Assembly (NCBI GenBank): GCA_022578605.1
Contig: MU394113.1
Location: 62,001-126,000 of the forward strand
Length of the DNA: 64,000 nucleotides
Direction: 5' to 3'
Source: Camillea tinctor
Taxonomy: Eukaryota > Ascomycota > Sordariomycetes > Xylariales > Xylariaceae
In this document: in pieces, positions 1 through 12,447 of the stretch
Numbering within the stretch: position 1 is the stretch's first letter
How the letters are laid out: every line of letters starts with the position of its first letter
Notes under the pieces: model-generated
Told to the model about the DNA's origin: nothing
The model's input: only the letters and a program-made list of their open reading frames with translations
The model's database searches: none
Made by a program: the position numbers and the translations under genes

Positions 1-120
1 TGCCTCGTATGGCATTACCGGTATTCCTGCTGTCACACCCTGTCCGTCCGACCTAAGTCCAGCCCAATTCCCAGCCCGCTCGACTAGCATACAGCCTGCT
101 TCGACCGATCGACGCGAGCC

Positions 121-3100
121 ATGCATTCCTCGGAACACAGTCGAAGGAGCCAGGGTCAACGGCGCCGGCCAGACCTCAACATAAATACATCATCTACTGT
201 TGGCAGGGGAGGTCGTGATTCCGTGCCCTCGACTCCCCCCACGAGAAAACCCCCCGTTCCTTCGAAGGGACCGCCTCCTGTCTCAAGCCGTGGCATCAGA
301 GTGCCCTCTTCGGCCACCTCTGCCGGTCCCTCCCACTCCACCCCCAGCTCGGAGAAGTCCTTCCTCGACAACGATTCGCCTGTCGACCCCAAGGACGTCG
401 ATACCGAACTCCCTCGCGGCAAGTTCATGAGGGACTCGCACGATCTCTCCCTGCCCTCTCGACAGTTCACCCGTGATTCCCTCGTCACTAATATGCTAAA
501 CTCTCTCGACCAATTCTCGCTATCGCAGATCAACACACCACTGGGCAACTCGTTCCACGACGACGACGACGATCGTTACGGCACACTGAGGGGTGACTAC
601 TACACGCGGTCGATGTCGAGTGCCCCTCGTCCCGGGGCGATGTTTAGTAGCCCGGGCAATGGCAGCGGCCCGAACCACGGACACGCACACGGGCCTGGCC
701 ACGGATACAGCTACAGCTCTGACTTTGACGATAATGCAAGTAAGACGTCTGACCAGTTTTCGAGGGGTCGCCGTAGCAACAGTAGCTCGGGATTCCAGTC
801 TGGCCTGGTCAGAATCAACAGTTTGCGTGAGCGGAGCCACCCAGGCGCATCTGGCATGCGGGCCCTCCATTCCCGAGGGGGCAAGACGAGCAAGAGCAGT
901 AGCACCAACAGCATCGATACCGGGGGTTACGCACAAGTCTTGAATACGCAGCGGTGGGCACATGGCATAGGAGGTAGGTCATCAAGCCTTGACTACGGAC
1001 AACGATCCGTCGATTCCTCATCTGCTTGGAGGAACGAGTTCTCCAACACATTCTTAGTCGACGAATACGAGGCAGCCCCAACACCCACCATTCCTGGAGG
1101 TCCCCGTCGCCCAGCACAGCCGCCTACGAGTCCGGTACCCCCGCCTCCGCCTCCCCCTGATCTCGATCCGAAGACGCCCGATCGTAAAAAGGGCACCAAG
1201 TCCAGGTCTGGGACCACCAAGTCCACCCCCGCTAGATATAACGGCGCGCGCGACGTACCTCCTCTACCGCCCACGCCGGACATAGATGCCGCTCCCGCAC
1301 CCCATATTGGTTATGAGAAGACGAAAGAAGCCATGCTCGATAACCCAGCTCCAGCAGCCCAGACGAAGGAGAAGCCAGGTTTCTTCAGCAGACTCTTTGG
1401 TACGGCCCGGAGTTCGATCGTCCCCGTCGAGCCCAGCCCGGCACCGGCCCCGTCTCCTGCTGAAACAACCGAGCGCGCAGGGACTAAGAGCCCTCACATT
1501 GCATCCCAAATGAAGGCCCAGTCTGCTCAGTCCGCCCCGCCCTCTCGAGACGACACACATCCACCCGCACCACATCACGTCATACAAAAGAAGTCGTCGT
1601 TCTTCCGGAGAAGGAAAAAGTCGGTGGCTGAACCGCCGCCTCCTCCACCACCTGTCCCACCCGTGGAAACCACCCAGCCCAAAGAGGAGCCTGAAGGCGA
1701 ACCAACCCGGCAGCCAAGTGTCAGTAGTTTACGTCAGATTATGAATCCCTATCTTAAGAACAGTGCTTCCCCTACACCGGGTGCGCTTCTGTCACCACGA
1801 CGAGGGAGCGCGCAAGCTTATGACGGCGAATCACAGGACGAAGAAGCAAAGAGGAAAGCCCGTGGTTTCTCTCCCGAGTACGACCCGAGCCCTAGTGCCA
1901 CGATCCGCACCGTGAAGTCGACGTCGGCACTCAAGAGTCACAGTTCCTTCCACGCCCAGCGCAGAGGCCCGCTAGAGAGCCCATTGCGCGAGACCCTCGA
2001 GCTTCCTGTCACGAGTGCCAGCAGCTTCGATACGAGCACCTTCTTCCATGATAGCAGCGATGAAGGTGAAGACTCGCAGCATACAAGTAAGAGACTATCA
2101 CGGCAGCAGCAGGTCAGCAAGTCTGCCTCGGCGAGCCCTATGCACCAGAAGAACATGACTTCTGGAGACGCGTCAAATCGAGAGAGCCTGGGCCTTCCTC
2201 TGGAGGGTCGCCAGGGCTCGTCCAGGAATTCGGATTCTCGCCCTACTCTGAGTAGATCAGTTAGCAGTCTACCCAGTGTCAAGGTTGATAATGCCGACGC
2301 TAGTCCCAAGCTTTCTTCGAATGACCCGTTCGACGAGCCAGAAGTGTCTGTAGGAGAACCTACCGAGGACGATCGCCAAAAGGCCCAGAGGATCTTTGAT
2401 GGCAACGAGGATTTCATTCAGCGAGAGAAGGCAGCATCATGGATGGGCGAAGAGGGTCCGGTGAGGCAACGCACTCTGCAGGCTTACATGGATCTATATA
2501 ACTTCGAGAGCCTAAGCGTACTCGCTGCGCTTCGGCAGATATGTGATCGCCTTGTGCTCCGCGCAGAGACCCAGCAGATTGACCGCATTTTGGTGGCGTT
2601 CTCTAAACGATGGTGTGACTGCAACCCGAACCACGGGTTCAAATCTATCGGTAAGTGTCCAGTCCAAGGTACGCGGTTGTGGTTTGGCAGCTAACGACGC
2701 GTCCATAGATGTAATCCATACCATGTGCTACTCGATAATGCTTTTGAACACCGATCTTCATCTTGCAGATATCGAATCGAAAATGACGCGAAGCCAGTTT
2801 GTCAAAAACACCATGACAACTGTGAAAGCCGCCATAGCCGACGCTATTCCGGATGCCTTCGATAACAACCGCGCAAGCATTCTACCCGGGAAGAATGCAC
2901 TGCTCAGCCCCGCAGAGTCAGAAACTACACAATTCACCGAGCCCGAGCTGGAGCGACCTAGTTGGAGAGCTTCGTTCAAGCCTCTGGGGAGACCCGAATC
3001 CCAATTGGGCTTCAACTCGTTCAATTCGGCGTTTAATTCCGCCTTGTTCAATCCTATGCTGAACTCCGAGTCACATAGTCCAGCGGATACTTGCGGGCCC

Positions 3101-4756
3101 TTGGTGAAGGCACCCTTCGACGGTACCATGCGGGCTTGGGAGGGACAGATGGAGATTGTGCTGAAAGAGATCTATGCCTCGATTCGAGATGAAAAGCTTC
3201 CGCTATTCGGCGCTGATGCCAGCCAGTCGCAGAATCAGCTACAGCAGGGTGGCCTGTCCGTGATGGGCGTCTTGAAACGGTCGCCTAGCGTCCTAAGCAA
3301 AGCACCGTCCGAGGGTCAAGTTTCATCTCGGGGGAGAATGGCGAACCCTAACCACCACTATGGTCCGAGATGGAACTCGAAGAGCCGGTCACGCCCGAGA
3401 TTCCCAGGTAATGGGTTCTCATCAAGCCGCACCAGCTTCGACGACACCAACTCGACCTGGAGCCCAACCGTCTCGTCTGCCACCTGGAGTCGAAATTCAC
3501 TAGGTAGGACGCAGACTTCAGTGTCGGTAGACTCTTTCGCGTCGGGATACCCGCACGGTGATTATCAGCAATCGATTGGGTTCGCCAACGCGTTAAGCCA
3601 GGCCATTATCCGCGAAGACATTCCACTCGGCAGCAGTGCGCAGTCGATTATGAGCGAGGAGATACCAAGCCACCAACTCCTCGAAGATGAATCGCTGGAG
3701 CTCCTAGGCCCGCCTTGGGTGAAGGAGGGCCTGGTCATCCATAAACACCATCTTGATGGTATCGAGAAGAAGGCTAAGGACCGCAACTGGACCGAGGTGT
3801 TTGCCGTTGTCCAGAAGGGCACCCTAAGCCTCTTCTCCTTCTCTACCAAGTCGATGCGGCAAAAAGGCCGGGTTGGCCGCAAGCCTGCTGCAGGCGCTGT
3901 TGTGGGTGGCGGAAACTGGCAAGAGAATGCCACGAGCCTGGGTTCCTTTTCGCTGCGACAAACCCTGGCGTCTGCGCTGCCTGCGCCCGGTTATTCGCGA
4001 ACCCGTCCCAACGTATGGGCGCTGAGCCTGCCGACTGGCGCGGTTCACCTCTTCCAAGTGGGCACGCCGGAGATCAGCAAGGAGTTCGTCCTTACTGTAA
4101 ACTACTGGAGCGCACGTCTCAGCACACACCCGCTAATCGGCGGTATTAGCAATATCGAGTATGGCTGGAGCGATGCCGTTATCAATAACGCTTTGGTCAC
4201 GGCCATCCATGAAGCGTCTCCGCCCCAACCTCAGCGACCGAGTAGCGCTGCTGCGGGTCGTTCCAGCATGCATAGCCGCCAAGGTAGCCGGCAAAGTAGC
4301 ATTCGTTCTTCGTTTGATGTAGGCACAACCAACCGCACCAAACTACCAGGCGACCGAATTCACATTACCGACTGGACGCCGCCAGCACAGTCCATGCGGG
4401 CGAGCAATTGTTCCGAGGCTGAGCAGCTAGAAACCCTACAAGCCTATGTCAAGTCGATCGAGGATGACCTACAACTACATAATCAGCTACGGTCCCCGAT
4501 GCTCTTGGCGTTCACCCCTCGCGGCCAGAACTCGAGCAAGGCGATGGCGAATTGGGAGCGGAAGAGTAGCTATCTTCTACGCGAGATCGTCAAGTTCAGG
4601 ACCTACGTTGACTGTTTACAACATGCGGCGGCGAGGCGTGCCGAGATCTATACCGAGCGGGACAATGCGAGGCGTGCGGCCAGGGGCGAAGATGTCAACG
4701 ATGATGCTGCCAGCGTGAATAGCGAAGAGGCAGATGTCACTTTGAAGGTCACCTAG
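121..4756 (+). CDS. Sec7-PH domain Arf guanine nucleotide exchange factor (Syt1-like)
   Basis: Two exons, 121-2650 and 2709-4756; the 58-nt intron (GTAAGT...CATAG) falls inside the Sec7 domain and the join is in phase, giving about 1525 aa. The first ~730 residues are low-complexity, rich in Ser/Pro/Arg with polyproline runs. A Sec7 domain follows at about 740-895. Its glutamic finger appears to be E816 in LVLRAETQQIDR, and after the splice comes the conserved helix IHTMCYSIMLLNTDLH. A PH domain lies near 1180-1350 (starts PPWVKEGLVIHKH), then a predicted helical tail (LETLQAYVKSIEDDL). Family knowledge: Sec7 domains load Arf-type GTPases with GTP on Golgi or plasma membranes, and the long N-terminus plus Sec7 and PH layout matches yeast Syt1. 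The ATG at 121 is the first in frame visible; an upstream 5' exon is not excluded. The family is confident, the exact orthology less so. Confidence 0.93.
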
Positions 4757-5659
4757 GGATCTTCTTGATTAATGATGTTACGAAACGAAAATTGCCACCG
4801 AAGACAATCACTTTTTCCCATGTCAGATTCTTCCTTCGTCGCAAATGGGTCTTCTTGGGTGGTAAAGGCAGAAAAAAAAGCCATAGGGGTTGGAATAGGA
4901 GATAAGTGAAGCAAAGGTGTACAGGACCATAAGGGTTGATTCAGGAGTTGTGTTGTGTTTATGTGTACACACTTTGTTTTTTTTTTTTGACCCCACGAAC
5001 TAGTATATACCACACAAGATTAGATCTTAGGAGGGACTAAATATTTGGGATAACCCTCCGCTGGGATCCAGATGAGAGAAGCATAGAGGGTATTATTGTT
5101 TTTTTTCTATCACCCTCTGATGCCAATAATTCTATAAACTTATTTATTTTTGGTTTCCCTTTGTCCGAGTCAAACTTTATGGATTCTATGTACATAACCT
5201 ATACATTACATACAAACTTTGATTTTGTTACTTGTGTAGTAGAAAAAGAAAGGAGAGAGTAGTAGGGCTTCTGTGAATTTTAAGTGTAAGAAATATTAAA
5301 AAAAAAAGTAAGGAAAAGGAAGATAGGATACGGGGAGGAGCAAGACTTGCCTAGCTAACTAGGAAGCAATTTTTGGGCGATTAGCAATTTTATAAAAAAA
5401 AAAAAAAAGGGAGGGCATGAATGCTAAAATATATGGATATACACATACATCTCATCTTCACATATAAGGTAACCTTTATGGTTTATTGTTCCTCTTTAGT
5501 CATACGTGTGTGTGTGTGTGTATGTGTGTATACGATTTAAATTCGTTTAGTTACATAGGTTACCTACCTAACTTTTCATATTCTCTCTCTCTCTCTTTTT
5601 TTATATAACTCTTTTACTTACTCCATAAAGCCTTCATATCCTTTCCCTCTCTCTCTCTT

Positions 5660-5690
<31 letters not shown>

Positions 5691-5707
5691 TTGATCTTGG
5701 CTGAGAC
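4757..5707. other. Gene-free spacer with simple repeats
   Basis: This holds the 3' flanks of the Sec7-PH gene and of the small minus-strand ORF. It is AT-rich with homopolymer A/T runs. A (GT)n tract lies at about 5505-5520, CT runs at 5583-5598 and 5645-5658, and an (AT)12 microsatellite at 5667-5690. No coding signal is seen. Confidence 0.7.
5667..5690. repeat. (AT)12 microsatellite
   Basis: Perfect AT dinucleotide run in the spacer, 18 bp beyond the 3' end of the small minus-strand ORF. It follows two CT-rich tracts. Confidence 0.9.
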
Positions 5708-5971
5708 TTAGAAATCAGTGCTCAGCACCACGTCCTCCGCGTCCGGGATCAGGTCCTGCACCGCCCAGCCGAGAACGGCGAAGGTGAGGCGCGCGGGGCG
5801 TCGGATGAGGAGGGCCCAGAGTAGGGTGAGGAGGTAGAGGAGGTAGAGAGATAGTTCAGAGGAAGAGAAAGGGAACTTGTTGGTGGTAGAGGGATTGGGG
5901 CTGGGGTTTGGGTAGAAGGAAGAGGTTGGGGAGCGGGGGGTTAGGGGCATGGAGTCGTAGTTGGGATGCAT
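5708..5971 (-). CDS. Small putative membrane protein, 87 aa, unrecognised
   Basis: A single open frame on the minus strand. The N-terminal ~38 residues are hydrophilic and rich in Pro/Ser/Thr (starts MHPNYDSMPLTPRSP). One hydrophobic segment follows at about 41-57 (LSLYLLYLLTLLWALLI) and then a second, weaker one (TFAVLGWAVQDLI); the end is acidic (DAEDVVLSTDF). A purine-rich context (AAAAAAG) precedes the ATG. The ordered layout and the GC-rich coding stretch inside AT-rich spacer argue for a real gene. I recognise no family, and an upstream exon is possible. It converges with the Sec7-PH gene. Confidence 0.45.
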   Translation of the reverse strand: MHPNYDSMPLTPRSPTSSFYPNPSPNPSTTNKFPFSSSELSLYLLYLLTLLWALLIRRPARLTFAVLGWAVQDLIPDAEDVVLSTDF

Positions 5972-6678
5972 CTTTTTTTCCCTCCTCTGCCTGATTTGTC
6001 GCTGGGTGTTTAGTAGTGGTGGGGGATGCTTACTTTTAGGATCAGGAGAGCGAGGTAGAAAGATGAGTGAGTGTAACCAAGTGGACTAACCTAGGTAGGT
6101 ATTCTATGTGTATACATGTGATCTCTCCAGGAGATCACAGGACAGACGGACAGGTTTCTTGGTTGGTGAGAGAGTTTGACTGGAATCTATAGGAGAAGAG
6201 GGTTGAGAGTAGTAGGATAGATATTTATACGCGTATGCGTCGCGACAATGGATATTGTTTCTATAGCATAATGGTATACTAAGGGGGGCAACAGAGTCCT
6301 TTAAGGAACTATTGTCAGGTATTTATCCCATTATTCTCTTTATTATACAGTAGCAATCCTGGTACACTCTTTGTCTTCTCAGCTAGTGGATCGCCTTTTT
6401 TGTTATCCTTCTCCCAAGAACGTTACTTAGCGTACTTAATGGGCCAAGTTAACGCTTACATTCATCATGTATCATTTCATTTTCGCGTTCTCGTTTATTC
6501 CCCGTGTATTCGGATATAGAAACCATTCCCGTGTAAATCATGCCGTAAAAATGGGGTATCGTATGTCATAAATCCTCGTGTCGTGAAGAAGAAAATGGAT
6601 AAAACTACAGAAAACAGATAAAAGAAAACCCGGAACCATAGCTTGTTGATATCTATGTAAGGCCCAAAGCCACCCCCT
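5972..6678. other. Spacer between the small ORF and the PIPK-like gene
   Basis: Holds the probable 5' region of the small minus-strand ORF and the 3' flank of the PIPK-like gene. A CCTAGGTAGGTA motif lies at about 6090-6101. No coding signal. Confidence 0.6.
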
Positions 6679-7830
6679 TCATATCTGTACCTCCACGAGT
6701 CCCGTACACATGCTCAAGAATCTCTTGCGATATTCTTTGCTGTCCGTGGTGATGCTCATGGGCCCCTGCTGATCGATCAGGTTGTACCCCTTGACGAGAC
6801 CAGTCATGGTTTTCGCTCGGACCGTATGCTTCGCCCAGAAGAAATCCAACACAGCAGCCTTGTAGACCTCCTTCCCGTCGCTCGAAATCACGCCTGTCCG
6901 CCAACTCGGGGGGTCCGGGGGAGTGAATGGTGGTTGCATCGGTAGTATGCGGGTGCTGCTGGCTTCTCCTGGCTGCGATGCCTCCCCGGCATCTTGGGTG
7001 TGTGCTGTGGATATGCGGACGAGGAAGAGAGAGTAGTCGACAGCGTTGCAGTCGGCAAGCAGCTGAGTATCTTTCTCGAGCAGCTCCATAAATTGGACAG
7101 CTTGGGCTTCGGTTAGTCGGATCTTGCCGTCGAACTCGTCAGCGAGCTTTGACTTGGTGGCCTCGGAGGTCAGGACGCCACCAGCAACATCTCTCTCGGG
7201 ATAGAAATAGGAGTTCGGTTTGAGGTCCCACGACTCCCATTTGAGCTCTGCGCTAGCACCCTCCATCTTCTGTCCCTTTCCATGCAAGATGTTTTCCATG
7301 ACAATGTGGTGGCTCGGGGCCAGTCCGAAGAGCATGCCGATGCTTTTATGCCTACTTTCCATGAAGTCGGTGATATGGACTAGTAGGCTAGAAGGGTTCT
7401 CCTGCATGTGATCTGCATAGGGGATCAACATGGTATTCTTGAAGAAGTTGTTTTCGGAGTGGCGAGGGATGGACTTGACGAGATAGGCGCAGTCTCGAGT
7501 CCGATAGAAGGTCGATCCACTGTATCCCATGTCGCCCAGCGATTGCAGAAAGTCCTTGGTCTTTAGCCTTTTCCTATCACGGCGACGACGACCAGTGCCG
7601 AGAACAGCACCTCCAAAGCTGTTTCGGTAATCCTCTTCCACGATACCCCATATCCCCCGTAGTGCCTTGAAGAGATCCGGCTGCACGAGTCCGAGCGCAA
7701 GCTTGAATATGTTGAATAGCCTCATAAACCTCTCGAACAGCGAAGGCCGGTGTCTAGGTCGTCCATCCTCTCTAGTGAGCAGGATGGCGTAGATGATGCA
7801 ACGCGCTATCCGAGCTTCGCGGCGTGCCAT
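6679..7830 (-). CDS. Divergent phosphatidylinositol-phosphate kinase (PIPK) fold protein
   Basis: Uninterrupted 383-aa frame. After a basic N-terminus the PIPK core is visible. A glycine-rich segment GYSGSTFYRT precedes the presumed catalytic lysine in YLVKSI. Next comes FFKNTMLIPYADHM...SSLLVHI, equivalent to the F-x3-L-x2-Y-x2-H region of PIP5K. SWDLKPNS stands where kinases usually have DLKGS, VDYSLFLVRI stands for MDYSLL, and the end KAAVLDFFWAKH...EYRKRFLSMC matches the IIDIL and EYAxRF elements. Family knowledge: PIPKs make PI(4,5)P2 or PI(3,5)P2. This protein is shorter than typical fungal Mss4 or Fab1 and lacks their accessory domains. It belongs to the small SAICAR-synthase-like PIPK group; because the DLKGS glycine is replaced, activity cannot be assumed. 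Confidence 0.82.
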   Translation of the reverse strand: MARREARIARCIIYAILLTREDGRPRHRPSLFERFMRLFNIFKLALGLVQPDLFKALRGIWGIVEEDYRNSFGGAVLGTGRRRRDRKRLKTKDFLQSLGDMGYSGSTFYRTRDCAYLVKSIPRHSENNFFKNTMLIPYADHMQENPSSLLVHITDFMESRHKSIGMLFGLAPSHHIVMENILHGKGQKMEGASAELKWESWDLKPNSYFYPERDVAGGVLTSEATKSKLADEFDGKIRLTEAQAVQFMELLEKDTQLLADCNAVDYSLFLVRISTAHTQDAGEASQPGEASSTRILPMQPPFTPPDPPSWRTGVISSDGKEVYKAAVLDFFWAKHTVRAKTMTGLVKGYNLIDQQGPMSITTDSKEYRKRFLSMCTGLVEVQI

Positions 7831-9898
7831 CGGGGAAGTGCAGTTTTGGTGTTGATTTTGGAGAGAAAGTAATAAAAGAAAAAAAAGTAAAAGTAAAATA
7901 AAGTATTCAGAATGAATACCTAGGTACCTAGGTAAATAATGAATAATAAGTAGGAAGGAGATGGAGCTGGGGTTGGGGTTTGAGACAGCTTGAACCTAAT
8001 TGTGTGATGGTAGTCGCATACTTGAGCTTACACCAGGAAGAAACACTCCGGATGACGTCACTGTATACAGCGCTACAGCTACAGATGACAAGCTGCCAGT
8101 CAACTGTTACACGAGTAAAGTATGTCGTGTTCTACAACAGATCGGGTTCCTGGGACCGCCTAGGTAGATATGTACCTGAAGGTTTGGCTAAATTAGATAA
8201 TCATCCAATCATGGGTGCGTAGCAATTGTGTAAGTCGTGCATCTCAAACTATGTATAAGTAACTCCCCCCTTTTCCCCCGAAAAAGGCGATGCAAGACCA
8301 CGACGCACGACTCAATTCTCCTATAGTCAGGTAGAGTTGAGACACGAGTTCTAACGAATTTTTAACTACCTTAGGACAACTCAAACACCTCTGTGGATTC
8401 GATTATCCCCATGCTTCGTACGTGGCTCGTCGTCGAAGCAGGAAGCGATTCAGCCCTTAACATACCAACCAGTCGGGCAACGACACTAGTGAAGCTGAAA
8501 GTTGAGAGTCGACGTGTAGACTCCAGGGCCGCACTTCAGATTATAGGACGTGTTTTAGAACATGTTTGCTACGTGGTGTATCTAGCATCCTATTAAGAGC
8601 GCATGTCTCACTTCAAGGTGGTAACCTATGTAGTGCTCAAGCTCTCTTCACGATTATATATGTAGGAAGGTTGCATTACAGCGGATTAAAATCATATGGT
8701 CCCCAGACTGCCTCGGCAACAAAACCGAATCCAGCATGTATTCCTCAACGAGGTGCTGGGTTATTTAGACGCTCGTTTTCTTCTATATCTACTACAAGCC
8801 TTAAAAGGTTTATGATCGGTATTACAAGACGATATCATCTTTTCACAACTTCATCATACTAATCTAGTTACATAGTAAAAGATAAATTAATAACAATATT
8901 ATATCTAAACAAAGACGTCTGTATATACAACCGGTAAGAATAACATTGAACAAGAATAAGAAAAAAAAAAACACATGTGATGCGGGGTCTTTTATATCGG
9001 TTACATAGTGCTTTCATCCCTCGTACATCGTAGTCGTATTCGCGATTCACACGCTAGGAATTCCCGGAACCTGGGGTTCATTTCACTCAACTTGCCAGGG
9101 TGCTAACCTTACTCCTACATTGCACCATATGCGTACCTTATTATTAGTAACTGCTCACTTCGCTTCACGTTAGGCACAGACCTGTCGGTACCGTACAGAT
9201 CTGACCTACCCTATTCTACACCTCTTCAATATGTGCGGTCCTCCGCGGAACACGAGAATACCCAAATAACATCGCGTTGCTGGAACTGTCTTAATAGTAT
9301 GTTTCTTCCCCCTTGCTATAGTGGAAAGCCCCAATGTAAAGGGGGCGGAGGAAGGAAAAAAATAAATTAGTCTTTTATACTAACATCGGCGCCCACCACC
9401 AACGCGCATTGCCAAGATGGAACTACACTAGGTTAGAAAAGCGCGTTGGAATTGCGATGCGCAGAAATCAGCCGTCACCGCACCGCGCCGCTCGGAGCTT
9501 AAACCAACAACTTGTATAGCGCGTATTCCAGGTTTATGCGACTGGGGTAGGATGGCAGATGGGTAGGTATGTAGGGAGACAAGACATGATCTGAGGGATT
9601 GCTTGGAAGATATGTATAAAAGGTATATAATATAGCTAGGTTAAGTCGATCCGCCGATAGGGGGGAAAGGGCGAAAAAACGCTCGGCAGTCCCCTGGTGA
9701 CATCGCCCCAGTACAGTCTTCCTTCCAGCTAGCCTAATATATCCATATATAGAGCTACATAGTATATAGCCATGTGAAGTAGAGAAAGTTTCCTCCTCCT
9801 CCCTCGCTCATTCCTGGTCCGTCCGTCCGTTCGTGCCTTTTCCAGGACCCTTCACCCACCCACCCACTTGTTCCGTATAAACCACCTCCGGCACAACC
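7831..9898. other. Gene-free spacer, bidirectional 5' region
   Basis: About 2.1 kb between two divergent genes, so it probably holds both promoters. TACCTAGGTACCTAGGTA lies at 7917-7934, and a related motif near 8158. A pyrimidine-rich tract at about 9790-9855 sits just before the oxidase start. Short ORFs at 7980-8862 show no family similarity or coding pattern and are not called. Confidence 0.6.
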
Positions 9899-11891
9899 AT
9901 GATCGCACCACGCCCCCTCCTCCGCCTCACCGCCAGCGCCCTCCTCTCCCTCTCCCTCGCGACCCCCACCCCGTCCACCCTCTCGGCCTGCGCCGCCATC
10001 GCCGGCTCCCTGCCGCCCCAACGCGTCTCGTACGCGGGGGACCTCGCCTACGCCGACGAAACGTCGCGGTACTGGTCCACGGCGCTGCGCAGCGTGGCCC
10101 CCGCGTGCGTGGTGCGGCCCCGCTCAGCCGCCGAGGTCGCCGCCGTGGTCGCCGCGCTGAACGCCTACCCCGACGTGGCGTTCGCGGTGAAGAGCGGGGG
10201 CCACGACCCGAACCCCGGGCACGCGACGGCGCAGGACGGCGTGCTGGTCGCGATGCGCGAGATCGCCGGCGCGACGTACGATGCGGCCACGGGGATCGCG
10301 AGGGTGGGGCCGGGGGGCGAGTGGAATGATGTTATTACGGATTTGGAGGCGGAGGGGGTTACGGTTGTGGGGGGCAGATTGGGTGAGTTTAGTCCATTTT
10401 CGTGAGGGGGGGGGGGGAAGAAGGGGGTGGAATTGCTAACGCTGTGATGAATGTTTAGGGATTGTGGGAGTTGGGGGATATCTGCTTCAAGGCGGGATAT
10501 CCTTTCTGAGTGCGCAGTATGGGCTCGCGGCTGATGTAAGTGGTGATATAGCCGAACCTTTTGGGGAGAATGGGGATTAACCAGGACACGCAGAACATCG
10601 TGGGCTGGGAGGCCGTCATGGCGAATGGGTCTGTGGTTAATGTAGACGCAGAGGCTCACCCGGACCTGGCAGTGGCTATGAGAGGCAGCGGAAGCCAATT
10701 CGGTGGGTTATCTCTTCCTCGCCCCTATATACCAGCTGTAGGCTAGGGACATACGGTGATTATTTTTTATCGGACTGGGTACTGACGAGAAGGGGGTTTC
10801 TACGCAAAGGCATCGTGACGCAATTCCACATCAAAGCCCACCCCATTGGCAAAGTCTGGGGCGGCTACCGGTTCTTCCCTGCGGACAAGGCTGACGAGCT
10901 CTTCGCTGCTTTGCATGACTTCGTGCCGTACGCGCGGGAGGATCCCAAGGCGGCCATCATCCACACGACGATGCTCAGCGTGGGAGGTGCCGTGTCTTAC
11001 ATGATCTTCTACTTCTACGACGGCGAGACCCCACCGACGGATGGCCCATTCGCGGATTATATGAATATCTCACCGCTGGCCGACATTACGTCTGTGCAGA
11101 GTTATTCTTCGCTCGTGCGTTTTCCTCCGACCTCCTTCCCTGCAGTTCTCGATCCTTGATTCTAGGGGAAAAGAACAATACAAGGGGGTGAAACTCTGTG
11201 GGGGATGGTAATGTACTAACCTCTATGTATAGCTCAAGTCCAACGGCATTATCGGCGACCTGCTCAACGCCAGGATATCCTTCCGAGTGAGTATATCCCC
11301 CCCCATTCTCCCCTATCCCAATCGAGACAAGAATCCACGACATAACAAGCCTCAACCTTCTAACCCCCGGGTTAAATCCAGACCTACACGATCCCCTACC
11401 TCCCCTCGCAGCCGGGGATCTACGCCGAGATCCGCGACCAATGGCGCACGATCACGAGCGCGTACCTCGACAACATCCTGCACGCGACGAGCCAGTGCTC
11501 CGTGGACTTTCAGCCCTTCCCCTCGGTAATCGGGCAGCACAGCGAGGCCGCCGTGGGCGGCGGCAACGCGATGGGGCTCAGCGGGTCGGACCCCGATCGC
11601 CTGATCCTCGAGCTCCAGTGCAGCTGGGCGGACCCCGGCGACGACGCGCAGCTGTACGCGTTGTCGCGCAACATGACGGCGTGGCTGGATGAAGCGGTGC
11701 CGAGGTGGCTGGCACAAGAAGCGGGGGGCGCGAGCAGCGCAGACGTGTACATGCCGTATTTTATGAATGATGCACAGGCGGACCAGAATGTCACGGGGTC
11801 GTATCGGGATTATGCGCGGTTTGCGGCGTTGCAGCGGGAGCTGGATCCGGCGGGCTTGTTTAGCAGGAGGGCGGGTGGGTTTAAGTATTAG
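9899..11891 (+). CDS. Secreted BBE-type FAD-linked oxidoreductase
   Basis: Six exons: 9899-10382, 10459-10535, 10594-10702, 10810-11114, 11233-11286 and 11382-11891, joined in phase to 512 aa. A signal peptide is likely at 1-22. The FAD_binding_4 domain carries VVRPRSAAEVAAVV, then AVKSGGHDPNPG with H102 as the expected covalent FAD attachment site, then VGVGGYLLQGGISFLS across intron 1. The C-terminal BBE segment ends YRDYARFAALQRELDP...RRAGGFKY. Family knowledge: these flavoenzymes oxidise sugars, alcohols or alkaloid-like metabolites with O2; the substrate here is unknown. No biosynthetic neighbours are present. Third codon positions are almost all G/C in exons 1, 4 and 6, unlike the genes to the right. 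Intron 1 contains a long G run. Confidence 0.92.
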
Positions 11892-12447
11892 GATTGGAGA
11901 TGGGTAAATAGGAAGGGGTGGAGGGGTGAAAGGGAAGGGATATGATGCATATAATATAATTTACTCTTGCTTAACGCGTAATGTTGGGAAGAGACGATAC
12001 TCGGAAAGGTTTTATTACTATGTAGGTTATTTGTAGCCACCATATATACTAGACTCTCAATACATGTTGATATTCTTGTACAATAACGGGCTGTTGAGTA
12101 TGTTTGTAAGTATATATATATACCTGTAGGCTCATTTGAGGGAATATCGAAGACATATCAATACTATCTTTAGTCTCAATATTTCTTTGCAGAGTCCATA
12201 TCATTTCTGGTCTAGAGCCAGGTCTCTTCTCGCCCTTTTCGTTTGAAGATTTTGTCTTGAATACAAGTTAGTACAGCATTGAGCTTACATTAGAGGTTAC
12301 ATGCATCTGGCTACATAAAGTTGATATAGCAATGGAATATTCAATTGTCACGTACAAAATATAATCGCTTTATAAAAATTGTATTCTTGGTAATAAAGAA
12401 ACCATGATATGATTGATGAATGTAGAAAAGACAAAAATGATAACTTA
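11892..12447. other. Spacer between the BBE oxidase and the tRNA
   Basis: AT-rich 3' flank of the oxidase with no coding signal. The A5 run at about 12434-12438 reads as a T5 run on the minus strand, just past the tRNA 3' end, and would serve as its RNA polymerase III terminator. Confidence 0.6.

Noticed and set aside
520..1587. Long antisense ORFs over the Sec7-PH gene
   Set aside because: Shadow frames of a GC-rich coding region; composition follows the sense codons.
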